Of a stretch of 64,000 nucleotides of DNA, positions 43,501 to 51,005 are shown in pieces. A model generated the notes under the pieces. That model saw only the letters and a list, made by a program, of their open reading frames with translations, was not told the DNA's origin and did not search any database. Numbering within the stretch: the stretch's first letter is position 1; each line of letters begins with the position of its first letter. The DNA lies in assembly GCA_964406575.1 (NCBI GenBank), contig CAYOSH010000007.1, positions 77,153 to 141,152 on the forward strand, written 5' to 3'. The position numbers and the translations under genes are program-made. Source of the DNA: WTAW01 sp964406575 (GTDB taxonomy: Bacteria > Acidobacteriota > Aminicenantia > Aminicenantales > Aminicenantaceae).

Positions 43501-43911
43501 TTAAGGTCTGTGCCGGGGATAATGGGCCTCTACTGTCGATATCAGACCGCCCCGCGGATTGAATTCTCCCACCACAGAGGCTTTGATCGGATGGCTGGCC
43601 TTCACAATATCCTCGAGTATGCGGTTGACGGCATTTTCATAGAATATTCCCAAGTTGCGGTAGGCTAATAAATATATTTTAAGGGACTTGAGTTCAAGGC
43701 AGCTCTTGTCAGGAACATAAGATATATAGATCGTCCCAAAATCAGGGAGGCCTGTTTTCGGACAGATGGATGTGAACTCAGGAAATTTGATCTTTATCTC
43801 GTAATCGGGAAACTGGTTGGGAAAGGTATCGATTCTTGGAAGTCGGGCTTTTAAGCCAGCTCTGGCTTCTTTCTCTGTATAGCCTGTGTTCTGTGTCTTT
43901 TTTTCCTTCAT
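43501..43911 (-). CDS. queF: NADPH-dependent preQ0 reductase QueF
   Basis: 136-residue type I QueF that reduces the nitrile of preQ0 to the amine of preQ1, the base inserted into tRNA by Tgt. The catalytic Cys is in FTSICPKTGLPDFG and the NADPH-binding segment is CLELKSLKIYLLAYRN. It lies apart from queC-queD-queE but in the same 8 kb. No preQ1 riboswitch was recognised upstream. Confidence 0.94.
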   Translation of the reverse strand: MKEKKTQNTGYTEKEARAGLKARLPRIDTFPNQFPDYEIKIKFPEFTSICPKTGLPDFGTIYISYVPDKSCLELKSLKIYLLAYRNLGIFYENAVNRILEDIVKASHPIKASVVGEFNPRGGLISTVEAHYPRHRP

Positions 43912-44042
43912 TTCTACCCTCGATCTTGCCCATCATTATATAACAGCTCAAATTCGATGACAAACACCCAGCCCATTGAATGGATTGGAACCGTTTGAAA
44001 AATCGGTGTCCACTGATTTTTTACAATTTTTACAATTGAGGG

Positions 44043-44071
44043 TTGACAAACGTGCCCAAAGAGCCTATATT
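44043..44071 (+). promoter_or_regulatory. Sigma-70 promoter of the fur-like gene
   Basis: TTGACA (44043-44048), a 17 bp spacer and TATATT (44066-44071). The predicted start near 44078 lies directly before the Fur box. Confidence 0.8.
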
Positions 44072-44082
44072 AAGCTCTTAAT

Positions 44083-44101
44083 GAAAATGGTTATCATTAT
44101 C
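44083..44101 (+). promoter_or_regulatory. Fur box overlapping the start region
   Basis: GAAAATGGTTATCATTATC matches the 19 bp consensus GATAATGATAATCATTATC (read on the other strand) at 17 of 19 positions. It covers the region just downstream of the -10 element, so binding would block transcription of the regulator itself and any genes read from the same promoter. Confidence 0.85.
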
Positions 44102-44117
44102 AGTAATGGAGCTGGAT

Positions 44118-44567
44118 ATGCCGAGACCTCAAACATGGCGCTATAGAAACCGCAGACACTTTTGCCGGTGGACGGGTCCTCGTGAGGCAATCATGCAGCT
44201 TCTCAGCCAGACATCTCAACACCTGAGTGCCAAGGAGATTTATGCGGCCATACACAAATTTTACCCAGGGATAGGACTGACCACTGTGTATCGCACATTA
44301 GACCTTTTAACCCGGATGGGTCTCATCCATAAGTTCTCCTTCGGAGATGGGTACAATCGTTATGAATTTATATCTGACGAGAAAAAAAAACACCACCACC
44401 ATCTCATCTGCATGAACTGCGGGAAAATTTTTGACTACAGTGAATTCGTCGACGAAGAATTGGCACTCGTCGAAAAAACAGAGGAACGGCTGGCAAAGAA
44501 ATACAATTTCAAAATCGAAGGACACAATATCGAGTTTTTAGGAGTCTGTAAAGACTGTAAAAAATAA
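44118..44567 (+). CDS. Fur-family metalloregulator
   Basis: 149-residue ferric-uptake-regulator family protein. The ATG at 44118 is chosen over 44106 because GGAG lies 6 nt upstream. The winged helix (about 20-80) includes LSAKEIYAAIHKFYPGIGLTTVYRTLDLLTRMGLI. The dimerisation domain has the KHHHHLICMNC and CKDC zinc site and the FDYSEF segment. A Fur box in its own promoter suggests autoregulation by Fe2+ or a related metal. It heads the metal/iron-sulfur gene run at 44.6-50.9 kb. PerR or Zur function cannot be excluded. Confidence 0.9.
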   Translation: MPRPQTWRYRNRRHFCRWTGPREAIMQLLSQTSQHLSAKEIYAAIHKFYPGIGLTTVYRTLDLLTRMGLIHKFSFGDGYNRYEFISDEKKKHHHHLICMNCGKIFDYSEFVDEELALVEKTEERLAKKYNFKIEGHNIEFLGVCKDCKK

Positions 44568-44592
44568 GACAAAAATAAAGGAGGTGATACAG

Positions 44593-44970
44593 ATGCCAAG
44601 AGGAGATCGGACAGGACCGATGGGCTCCGGCCCAAGGACCGGACGTGCCATGGGCTATTGTTCTGGATATTCGGCTCCAGGTTTCATGTATCCAGGAGCC
44701 GGATACGGATACGCCCGGGGTATGGGACTCGGCCGCGGAATGGGTTTAGGACGAGGCAGGGGATGGCGACGGCATTGGGGATATCCCACACCCTTAGCAG
44801 AGTACTATCCACCGATAGCCGGATTCCGCACTCCCTATGACCCTTGGGGAGCGGCAGAAATTACTGCTGAACAAGAGCAGGACATCCTAAAATCAGAAGC
44901 GAAAATTCTCAAGAATGACATCGCTCAGATTGAAAAACGAATCAAAGAGCTCGAAGGAGAGAAGAAGTGA
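44593..44970 (+). CDS. DUF5320 Gly/Arg-rich small protein
   Basis: 125 residues from the ATG at 44593, preceded by AAAGGAGGTGA. The N-terminus PRGDRTGPMGSGPRTGRAMGYCSGY matches the start of DUF5320 proteins, which sit next to NifX/Mrp-type genes in many anaerobes. A Gly-Arg-Met-rich middle and a C-terminal coiled coil (about 90-125) follow. Function unknown; the context suggests metal or cluster handling. It overlaps the next gene by 4 nt. Confidence 0.8.
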   Translation: MPRGDRTGPMGSGPRTGRAMGYCSGYSAPGFMYPGAGYGYARGMGLGRGMGLGRGRGWRRHWGYPTPLAEYYPPIAGFRTPYDPWGAAEITAEQEQDILKSEAKILKNDIAQIEKRIKELEGEKK

Positions 44971-45680
44971 AAGTTGCAATCTCTACAGACATGGGTTATG
45001 TCTCAGCGCATTTTGGACGATGCCCATCCTACACGATCGTGGACATTGACAGCGGAAAAGTCGTCGACAGGGAAGAAATCCCGAATCCAGGCCATCAGCC
45101 GGGATTTCTTCCCCAGTACCTCTCCGAGAGGGGAGTCAACGTCATCATTGCAGGAGGGATGGGCCCACGTGCCCAAGGCCTTTTTGCCCAGAAAAACATC
45201 GAAACGTTGATCGGAGTGCAGGGGCCCATCGACACCATCATCAGCCAATTCCTCAAGCAAGAATTGGAAGCAGGAGAAGACTTGTGCGGACACAAAAATG
45301 GTCATGGGGAACACTTAGACCACAGCGCCGCTCAACCACAGTTAAAAACGTCTTCAGGGACTCGAATATTGATAACAGCAACCGGGAAAGACCTGGAGGC
45401 CGAAGTGGACCCCCGCTTTGGCCGGGCCCGGTATTTTCTTATTGTCCAACCTGACACTTTAGATTTTGAGGCGTTCGAAAATCTCAATATCGATGCGGCC
45501 CATGGCGTTGGCATTCAAAGCGCCCAATTTGCAGTGGAAAAAAACTCGAGCGTTATCATAACAGGACAATGTGGCCCCAACGCCGAAAGAGTTCTCAGGT
45601 CATCAGGAATCCGAATAATCACCGGAGCAACAGGAAAGGTTAAAGATGCCATAGAGCAATTCCTGAACGAGACTTCGTGA
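44967..45680 (+). CDS. Tandem NifX-type cofactor-binding protein (ORP-like)
   Basis: 237 residues with GTG start. It holds two dinitrogenase iron-molybdenum cofactor domains in tandem: residues 1-105 (VAISTDMGYVSAHFGRCPSYTIVD, VNVIIAGGMGPRAQGLF) and about 128-237 (DPRFGRARYFLIVQ, SVIITGQCGPNAERVLRSSG), joined by a His-rich linker (CGHKNGHGEHLDH). Single-domain members include the orange protein ORP, which binds a Mo-Cu sulfide cluster. A metal-sulfur cluster carrier is likely. It shares a stop/start with the Mrp gene. Confidence 0.83.
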   Translation: MKVAISTDMGYVSAHFGRCPSYTIVDIDSGKVVDREEIPNPGHQPGFLPQYLSERGVNVIIAGGMGPRAQGLFAQKNIETLIGVQGPIDTIISQFLKQELEAGEDLCGHKNGHGEHLDHSAAQPQLKTSSGTRILITATGKDLEAEVDPRFGRARYFLIVQPDTLDFEAFENLNIDAAHGVGIQSAQFAVEKNSSVIITGQCGPNAERVLRSSGIRIITGATGKVKDAIEQFLNETS

Positions 45681-46477
45681 TGGCCAAGGACGAAGCCCAG
45701 ATCAAGGTGGACAAAAACCTTGAAAACATAAAGAACAGACTGCTTGTCTTCAGCGGCAAGGGCGGTGTCGGCAAAAGCACAGTGGCCGCCAATCTTTCCC
45801 TGGTTTTTGCTCGCAAGGGTTTAAAAGTCGGGCTTCTAGATGTGGATATCCATGGTCCTAATCTTGCCAAAATGCTGGGCGTCGAAGACAAAAGGTTAGA
45901 CGTTTCATCCACCGGCATTCGGGCCGTGGATGTCAACGAAAACTTGAAGCTGGTCTCTATGTCTTTTCTGCTCCAGGACCCGGATATCCCCGTCATATGG
46001 CGGGGACCGTTGAAGATGAAGGCCATACAACAATTTCTGGGAGAAGTGATGTGGGGTGAGCTGGACTGGCTGGTCATCGACTCCCCTCCAGGAACGGGAG
46101 ACGAGCCTCTTTCTATCGCCCAGCTCATTCCTGCCACAGGCGCGGTTGTGGTCACAACTCCTCAAGAGGTCTCCCTTATGGACTCACGGAAGGCCATCCA
46201 ATTCGGCTGGAAACTCGGTCTCAAAATTCACGGCATCATCGAGAATATGAGCGGCATGGTCTGCCCTCACTGCGGTCAGACGATAGACCTTTTCAAAAAG
46301 GGAGGAGGCGAAAAGGCTGCTGAGGAGATGCATGTGCCGTTCCTGGGAGGAATCCCCCTCGACCCCCAAATTGTCGTATTGGGTGATGACGGAAAATCAT
46401 TTGTCGAAGTTTTGCCCGATTCACCCGCAAGCCAGGCCTTGACCAAAATTGCCGAAAAAATACTGGAGGGTGCCTGA
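45680..46477 (+). CDS. Mrp/NBP35-family iron-sulfur carrier ATPase
   Basis: 265-residue deviant-Walker P-loop ATPase. Walker A GKGGVGKST (about residue 28), switch DVDIHGPNLAKML, IDSPPGTGDEPL, and the C-terminal CPHCG pair (MVCPHCGQTIDLF) that bridges the cluster between two subunits. Mrp proteins load [4Fe-4S] clusters onto targets. The ATG overlaps the previous TGA (TGATG). The neighbouring NifX-type and MinD-ferredoxin genes match the ORP set of anaerobes. Confidence 0.92.
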   Translation: MAKDEAQIKVDKNLENIKNRLLVFSGKGGVGKSTVAANLSLVFARKGLKVGLLDVDIHGPNLAKMLGVEDKRLDVSSTGIRAVDVNENLKLVSMSFLLQDPDIPVIWRGPLKMKAIQQFLGEVMWGELDWLVIDSPPGTGDEPLSIAQLIPATGAVVVTTPQEVSLMDSRKAIQFGWKLGLKIHGIIENMSGMVCPHCGQTIDLFKKGGGEKAAEEMHVPFLGGIPLDPQIVVLGDDGKSFVEVLPDSPASQALTKIAEKILEGA

Positions 46478-46509
46478 CGGGGCCAGATTTAAAATTTTGC
46501 GGAGATCCA

Positions 46510-46953
46510 ATGAAAAAAATCGGAATTATCATCTGTGGCCGGTACCAAAGTTGCGGAGGGGGAAAGTGCTTCAGGGCTCTCAAAGAACGCGTGGGAGCGT
46601 TTTCTGTTTATCCCAAAGATGAACCCGTCGAGATTGTCGGCTACTCCTATTGTGGGGGATGTCCGGGTGGGAATGTCGAGTATGTCCCCGAGGAGATGAA
46701 AAAAAACGGAGCAGAAGTCATCCATTTGGCAACAGGCTTAGTCGTGGGATATCCCCCTTGCCCGAGTATTAGGCAATTCAAACTGTTCATTGAAACCAAT
46801 TACGATATTCCTGTGGTCATCGGCACACATCCCATCCCTTTGAAGTACTTGGACGCTCACCACAAACTGCCCTTCTGGGAAAAAACAGCCATGGAAGAGC
46901 TTGCCGGTGCCCTCATGCAGGAAGACAAAAAAATCATGGAAGATTACAACTAG
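46510..46953 (+). CDS. CGGC-domain metal-binding protein
   Basis: 147-residue protein with the CGGC domain. Cysteine-rich elements are CGRYQSCGGGKCFRAL, the name-giving YCGGCPGGN and a YPPCPS motif. The domain is found in anaerobes and is thought to bind metal; its reaction is unknown. The CSxxxPPCP-like ending and GTHPIPLKYLDAHHKL are typical. It lies 32 bp after mrp and 9 bp before a very small zinc-ribbon gene. Confidence 0.85.
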   Translation: MKKIGIIICGRYQSCGGGKCFRALKERVGAFSVYPKDEPVEIVGYSYCGGCPGGNVEYVPEEMKKNGAEVIHLATGLVVGYPPCPSIRQFKLFIETNYDIPVVIGTHPIPLKYLDAHHKLPFWEKTAMEELAGALMQEDKKIMEDYN

Positions 46954-46962
46954 GAGGCATAC

Positions 46963-47142
46963 ATGCAAAAAACCGCGAGAGGACAAGGTCGCGGAGGAGG
47001 ACAAGGACGAATGGGTGGAAAAGGGCTCGGCCCAGGAGGCGAGTGCCTCTGCCCTTCGTGCGGAACCCAAGTCCCCCATCAAAGGGGGACTCCATGCAAC
47101 CAGATGTCATGCCCTAAATGCGGGGCAACGATGACACGCTGA
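46963..47142 (+). CDS. Small Gly-rich zinc-ribbon protein (59 aa)
   Basis: A 59-codon gene with AGGAGG at 46952-46957, 5 nt before the ATG. The N-terminal third is Gly/Arg-rich (RGQGRGGGQGRMGGKGLG). The C-terminal half is a compact zinc ribbon with CLCPSCG and CNQMSCPKCG. The ribosome site and position between cgcX-type and FmdB-type genes support a real gene that shorter-ORF cutoffs would miss. Function unknown. Confidence 0.82.
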   Translation: MQKTARGQGRGGGQGRMGGKGLGPGGECLCPSCGTQVPHQRGTPCNQMSCPKCGATMTR

Positions 47143-47153
47143 GAGGTGCGATA

Positions 47154-47405
47154 TTGCCCATTTACGAATTCGCGTGTAAGGACTGCGGAAAGACCACGGA
47201 ATTTTTCTTTCGTACCATTCAGGATCCCGTTGACCTAAGGTGTTCGAAATGTGGGTCAAAAAAACTCACAAAAATTCCTTCTGCTCCATCGACAGTCATT
47301 CACAGACAGGCTTCTTCCGGCGGATTAACATGCTGCGGCAGCACAGAACGCTGTGATTCACCACCCTGTTCGACGGGAGACTCGTGTCGCAGAGACAAGG
47401 ATTGA
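47154..47405 (+). CDS. FmdB-type zinc-ribbon protein
   Basis: 83 residues from a TTG start at 47154, chosen because FmdB-family proteins begin MPIYEF and because GAGAGGTG precedes it. The zinc ribbon is FACKDCGKTTEFFF with CSKCGSKKLTKIP. The C-terminus is Cys/Ser-rich (LTCCGSTERCDSPPC). FmdB proteins are putative regulators named from the formamidase operon; the actual role is unknown. Confidence 0.8.
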   Translation: MPIYEFACKDCGKTTEFFFRTIQDPVDLRCSKCGSKKLTKIPSAPSTVIHRQASSGGLTCCGSTERCDSPPCSTGDSCRRDKD

Positions 47406-47434
47406 GGGCGTCCTCACAAAAAAAGTAACAGGTT

Positions 47435-48160
47435 ATGGCAGAAGCCGATCGACTCCATCTTTCAATTATCTATGACAATACGTCCATCATGGAATCGCTT
47501 CAGGCTGATTGGGGTTTCTCCTGCTTCATCAGAGGCCTGGAAAAATCCATCCTCTTCGACACGGGAGCCAAAGGACTCATTCTAAACAGCAATATGGAAA
47601 AATTGGCCATCCGACCGGGGGATATTGATTGCGTTGTTCTTTCCCATTATCACAAAGACCACACAGGGGGCTTGAGCACAATTCTACATCATAACCCAAA
47701 GATAAAGGTCTGGCTGCCCGAGTTTTTTCCTGTGGACTTTAAGGAAAATATCACCTCCGCCGGCGCCTCTATTCTCGAGGTAAATGACCAACGGAAAATC
47801 TGCGAGGGCGCATTCACAACAGGCGTAATCGAAGGATGGATCAAGGAACAATCTTTGGTCTTGGACACAACAGTCGGGCTGGTCGTGGTGACCGGATGTG
47901 CACACCCACGTCTCATCAACATCTTTTCCAAAGTCAAAGATATGTTCGGCAAAGATATCCATATGGTTTTGGGAGGCTTTCATCTTGCCGGATTCCAGAA
48001 AAATGAGATCCAAGAAGTCATCGAAAAGTCGAGGGAGCTCGGAGTCAAAAAGATCGGCCCCTGTCACTGCACCGGAGAGCTTGCCCACAAGATGTTCGCC
48101 GCCGCATATAAAGCAGATTTCATCACGGTGGGCGCCGGAACGGAGATCGTTGTGCGATGA
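47435..48160 (+). CDS. MBL-fold metallohydrolase, COG1237 type
   Basis: 241 residues. The metallo-beta-lactamase metal motif is SHYHKDHTGG (H-x-H-x-D-H) near residue 70, with later ligands in GCAHPR, GGFHLAG and GPCHCTGE. The Cys-His arrangement matches the 7,8-dihydropterin-6-methyl phosphate-type family of MBL proteins (MJ0301), which contains uncharacterised anaerobe enzymes. The stop overlaps the next gene by 4 nt, so it is part of the same unit. Confidence 0.87.
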   Translation: MAEADRLHLSIIYDNTSIMESLQADWGFSCFIRGLEKSILFDTGAKGLILNSNMEKLAIRPGDIDCVVLSHYHKDHTGGLSTILHHNPKIKVWLPEFFPVDFKENITSAGASILEVNDQRKICEGAFTTGVIEGWIKEQSLVLDTTVGLVVVTGCAHPRLINIFSKVKDMFGKDIHMVLGGFHLAGFQKNEIQEVIEKSRELGVKKIGPCHCTGELAHKMFAAAYKADFITVGAGTEIVVR

Positions 48161-49008
48161 TCTTATCTGTAGCCAGCGGGAAGGGAGGAACGGGGAAGAC
48201 AACGATTGCCATAAATCTGGCTCTTTCCCTTAAAGATTCCGTGCCGATCCAGTTTCTGGACTGTGATGTGGAAGAACCCAACGCGCAATTTTTTCTCAAG
48301 CCTCAGATAAATAAAAGCCAGCCCGTTTTCGTCAAAGTGCCCGAGCTGGTTAAGGACCGCTGCACATTCTGCAGAAAATGCTCGGAGATCTGTGCCTACA
48401 ACGCACTGGCTGTCCTGAAAGACGATGTGCTCATATTCCCTGAACTCTGTCACGGTTGCGGAGGTTGTACTCTACTCTGTCCTGAATCGGCTTTAAGGGA
48501 ACAGGATTGGAAGATCGGCGTTCTCGAGTTTGGAACATGTGACACGATCGATTTCGTCCAGGGGAAGCTTGACATCGGACAGGCCATGTCTCCTCCGATT
48601 ATAAGAGCCCTCAAATCCTATCGGAACCCCTCGCGGACAGTCATCATTGACGCCCCGCCAGGAACGTCCTGCCCTGTTGTGGAGTCTGTCAAAGGCAGTC
48701 ATTTTTCTATACTCGTCACAGAACCCACCCCCTTTGGATTCAATGACCTGCAGCTGGCCGTAGAAACTTTGCGCCTGCTCAAGATTGCTTTTGGTGTCAT
48801 TATCAACCGGGCCGACATCGGAAATTCGGATGTCGCAGATTACTGCGAGAAACAGAATATTCCTTTGCTAATGACGATCCCGATGGACAGAACAATCGCC
48901 GCCGCCTATTCGGAAGGAACGCCGATCATAGAGATTCTTCCCTCATACAAGACAAAATTTTTGGATGTATACACAAAAATACAAGAACTTGCGCATGCCC
49001 ACCACTAA
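48157..49008 (+). CDS. MinD-superfamily ATPase with inserted ferredoxin domain (1)
   Basis: 283-residue P-loop ATPase. Deviant Walker A SGKGGTGKTT at residues 6-15. A 2x[4Fe-4S] ferredoxin module inserted at about 65-115 has CTFCRKCSEIC and CHGCGGCTLLCP, both CxxCxxCxxxC. The IDAPPGTSCPV switch follows. This architecture is typical of anaerobes and is one of two such genes in the Desulfovibrio ORP operons. ATP-dependent electron or cluster transfer is inferred. Confidence 0.92.
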   Translation: MILSVASGKGGTGKTTIAINLALSLKDSVPIQFLDCDVEEPNAQFFLKPQINKSQPVFVKVPELVKDRCTFCRKCSEICAYNALAVLKDDVLIFPELCHGCGGCTLLCPESALREQDWKIGVLEFGTCDTIDFVQGKLDIGQAMSPPIIRALKSYRNPSRTVIIDAPPGTSCPVVESVKGSHFSILVTEPTPFGFNDLQLAVETLRLLKIAFGVIINRADIGNSDVADYCEKQNIPLLMTIPMDRTIAAAYSEGTPIIEILPSYKTKFLDVYTKIQELAHAHH

Positions 49009-49073
49009 TAAAAAATGCGAACCATGCTCAAAAAGAGAAAAAATGAATGGAATGGAGGATATGTGCGCCTAAG

Positions 49074-49958
49074 ATGAAACAACTGGTTGTCATCAGCGGA
49101 AAAGGCGGCACCGGAAAAACGGTGATTGCGGCCGCTTTCGCGTCTCTGTCTATAAACAAAGTGATCGCAGATTGTGACGTCGACGCGGCAAACCTTCATC
49201 TTCTCCTCCATCCTGACGTCCAGGAAGTGCACACATTTTCAGGCGGAAAAAAAGCCCTCCTCCTCTCTGACCAATGCTCCTTGTGCGGGGAGTGCGTGGA
49301 ATCCTGTCGTTTCGAGGCGATATCACAAGCAGAGGACGGACGGGTCTTCATCGATCCTGTATCGTGTGAAGGCTGCGGCGTTTGTTCGTTTGTCTGTCCG
49401 AGCAAGGCCATCGAAATGAGAGACTCAACATCCGGCGAATGGTACGTGTCTCGCACCAAGTATGGACCCTTTGTTCACGCCAAGCTGGGAATCGGAGAGG
49501 AAAACTCGGGAAAACTCGTCTCGGAGGTCCGGAGGAAGGCCGCAGAGATCGGCACTCAGAACAAAGCGGATTATGTCATCATAGACGGGCCGCCCGGAAT
49601 TGGCTGTCCGGTCATCGCCTCTTTGTCTGGGACGAATCTGGCACTGGTCGTCACCGAACCCACCCTCTCTGGAATTCACGATATGGAACGCATTGTTGCC
49701 GTAGCCCGGCACTTCCAAATCCAGACGGCCTGCTGCATCAATAAATACGACATTAACCTCGAAAACTCTTCCCGAATCGAAGCCTGGTGTCAGGACCATT
49801 CTGTGCCTCTCCTCGGAAAAATCCCCTATGATGAGGAGGTTATCCGATCAATGGTGCAGGGGTATCCGTTGACCGAACACACAGAAAGTGCAGCTTCGGC
49901 AGAAATACATAAACTCTGGATGCTGCTTTTCAAACCGAAAATTAAGGAGACACAATGA
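49074..49958 (+). CDS. MinD-superfamily ATPase with inserted ferredoxin domain (2)
   Basis: 294 residues from the ATG at 49074 (homology start; an in-frame ATG at 49047 is possible and GGAGG lies between them). Walker A GKGGTGKTV, ferredoxin cysteines CSLCGECVESC and CEGCGVCSFVCP, then IDGPPGIGCPV. It is a clear paralogue of the preceding gene, and such pairs are usually adjacent and probably form a heterodimer. It overlaps the following membrane-protein gene by 4 nt. Confidence 0.92.
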   Translation: MKQLVVISGKGGTGKTVIAAAFASLSINKVIADCDVDAANLHLLLHPDVQEVHTFSGGKKALLLSDQCSLCGECVESCRFEAISQAEDGRVFIDPVSCEGCGVCSFVCPSKAIEMRDSTSGEWYVSRTKYGPFVHAKLGIGEENSGKLVSEVRRKAAEIGTQNKADYVIIDGPPGIGCPVIASLSGTNLALVVTEPTLSGIHDMERIVAVARHFQIQTACCINKYDINLENSSRIEAWCQDHSVPLLGKIPYDEEVIRSMVQGYPLTEHTESAASAEIHKLWMLLFKPKIKETQ

Positions 49959-50917
49959 AAAAGTCCGACTGGCAATATCTTGTAGACACCCTCCTTTTTA
50001 TCTGCATGTTTGGCATTGCCTTCATAGGAATACTTATGGGGTTTTTTCTGGCTGAGGGGCCGACGGTCAGAGAGAGCGCAAAATATTTTTTAGGCCTGCA
50101 CCGGCATCAATGGGGAGACATCCATCTCTACCTGTCTCTCGTTTTTATTCTCCTCATCATCATTCATCTGATGCTCTCCTGGAGCTGGATCAAAGGCAAG
50201 GCGCAAAATCTTTTCAAAAAAAGATGGAACACAATGATCATGGTCACCGTTCTGCTAGCGGTCTTTGTCATCGTTGTGTTTTGGACATTTATGCCAAAAT
50301 ATCCTCTTTCATACGAAAACTACGGGAGCGGAGCGAGGGCACGATCACAAGGCCAGTTCCCACCCGAGGACTTTATCAATGATGAGCTGGGATATCTGAC
50401 CATCATAGGCAACATGACACTCGCCGAGGTGGAAAAGATCACGGGCATCCCCGCAGAGGTGCTCACCCAAAAATTGGGCCTCCCCTCAAGGACCTCGCCA
50501 GATGAAACTCTGGGGCAATTGAGAAAAAAGCATGGCTTCTCTTTGGTCGAGGCCAGAGCAGCCATTAGCGCACTTTTACAGATCGAACAGGACGAGACAT
50601 CGAACCCATCCGTCCTGGAGGAGACTCCACAAAAAACACATCCACTCATGCAAGAAAACAGCGACGAACTCGAGGGGGAGCAGAAACCCACGCGGGGAAG
50701 ACTCTCCGAAGACCTATCCGGGATTTTGATCACTGGCCGGATTACACTCCGTGAGATAGAAGAGGAGACAGGCGTCCCCGCACGGGCGATCGCCAATATA
50801 CTCGGCCTCTCCCAAAACATTTCTACGGATGTATCCCTTGGTCGTCTTCGAAGACGATACGGATTTGCCATGCAGGATGTGAGAGATGCGATCGCCTCTC
50901 TAATGGAAAAAAAGTGA
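49955..50917 (+). CDS. DUF4405-type membrane protein with two C-terminal repeat modules
   Basis: 320 residues. Residues 1-115 hold three or four hydrophobic helices with His-rich loops (LGLHRHQWGDIHLYLSL, IIIHLML), as in small b-haem DUF4405 proteins. The soluble part has two copies of an about 60-residue module: one with MTLAEVEKITGIPAEVLTQKLGL and LGQLRKKHGFSLVEARAAI, another with ITLREIEEETGVPARAI and LGRLRRRYGFAMQDVRDAI. They are joined by an acidic linker. A membrane anchor for the ATPases upstream is a plausible inference. It ends the co-directional run. Confidence 0.78.
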   Translation: MKKSDWQYLVDTLLFICMFGIAFIGILMGFFLAEGPTVRESAKYFLGLHRHQWGDIHLYLSLVFILLIIIHLMLSWSWIKGKAQNLFKKRWNTMIMVTVLLAVFVIVVFWTFMPKYPLSYENYGSGARARSQGQFPPEDFINDELGYLTIIGNMTLAEVEKITGIPAEVLTQKLGLPSRTSPDETLGQLRKKHGFSLVEARAAISALLQIEQDETSNPSVLEETPQKTHPLMQENSDELEGEQKPTRGRLSEDLSGILITGRITLREIEEETGVPARAIANILGLSQNISTDVSLGRLRRRYGFAMQDVRDAIASLMEKK

Positions 50918-51005
50918 CCGGAATTATCTATAAAAATGCCGAGACAGCACGCAACGCGCCCCTAATCTTGAGAATAACGCAAGGCAATTCATAAGGAGAA
51001 TAATC

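Noticed and set aside
43912..44042. preQ1 riboswitch before queF
   Set aside because: No conserved hairpin/A-rich tail pattern could be found.
46901..47134. 77-codon frame overlapping the CGGC and small zinc-ribbon genes
   Set aside because: The 59-codon frame at 46963 has the AGGAGG site and a zinc-ribbon, so this frame is a shadow.
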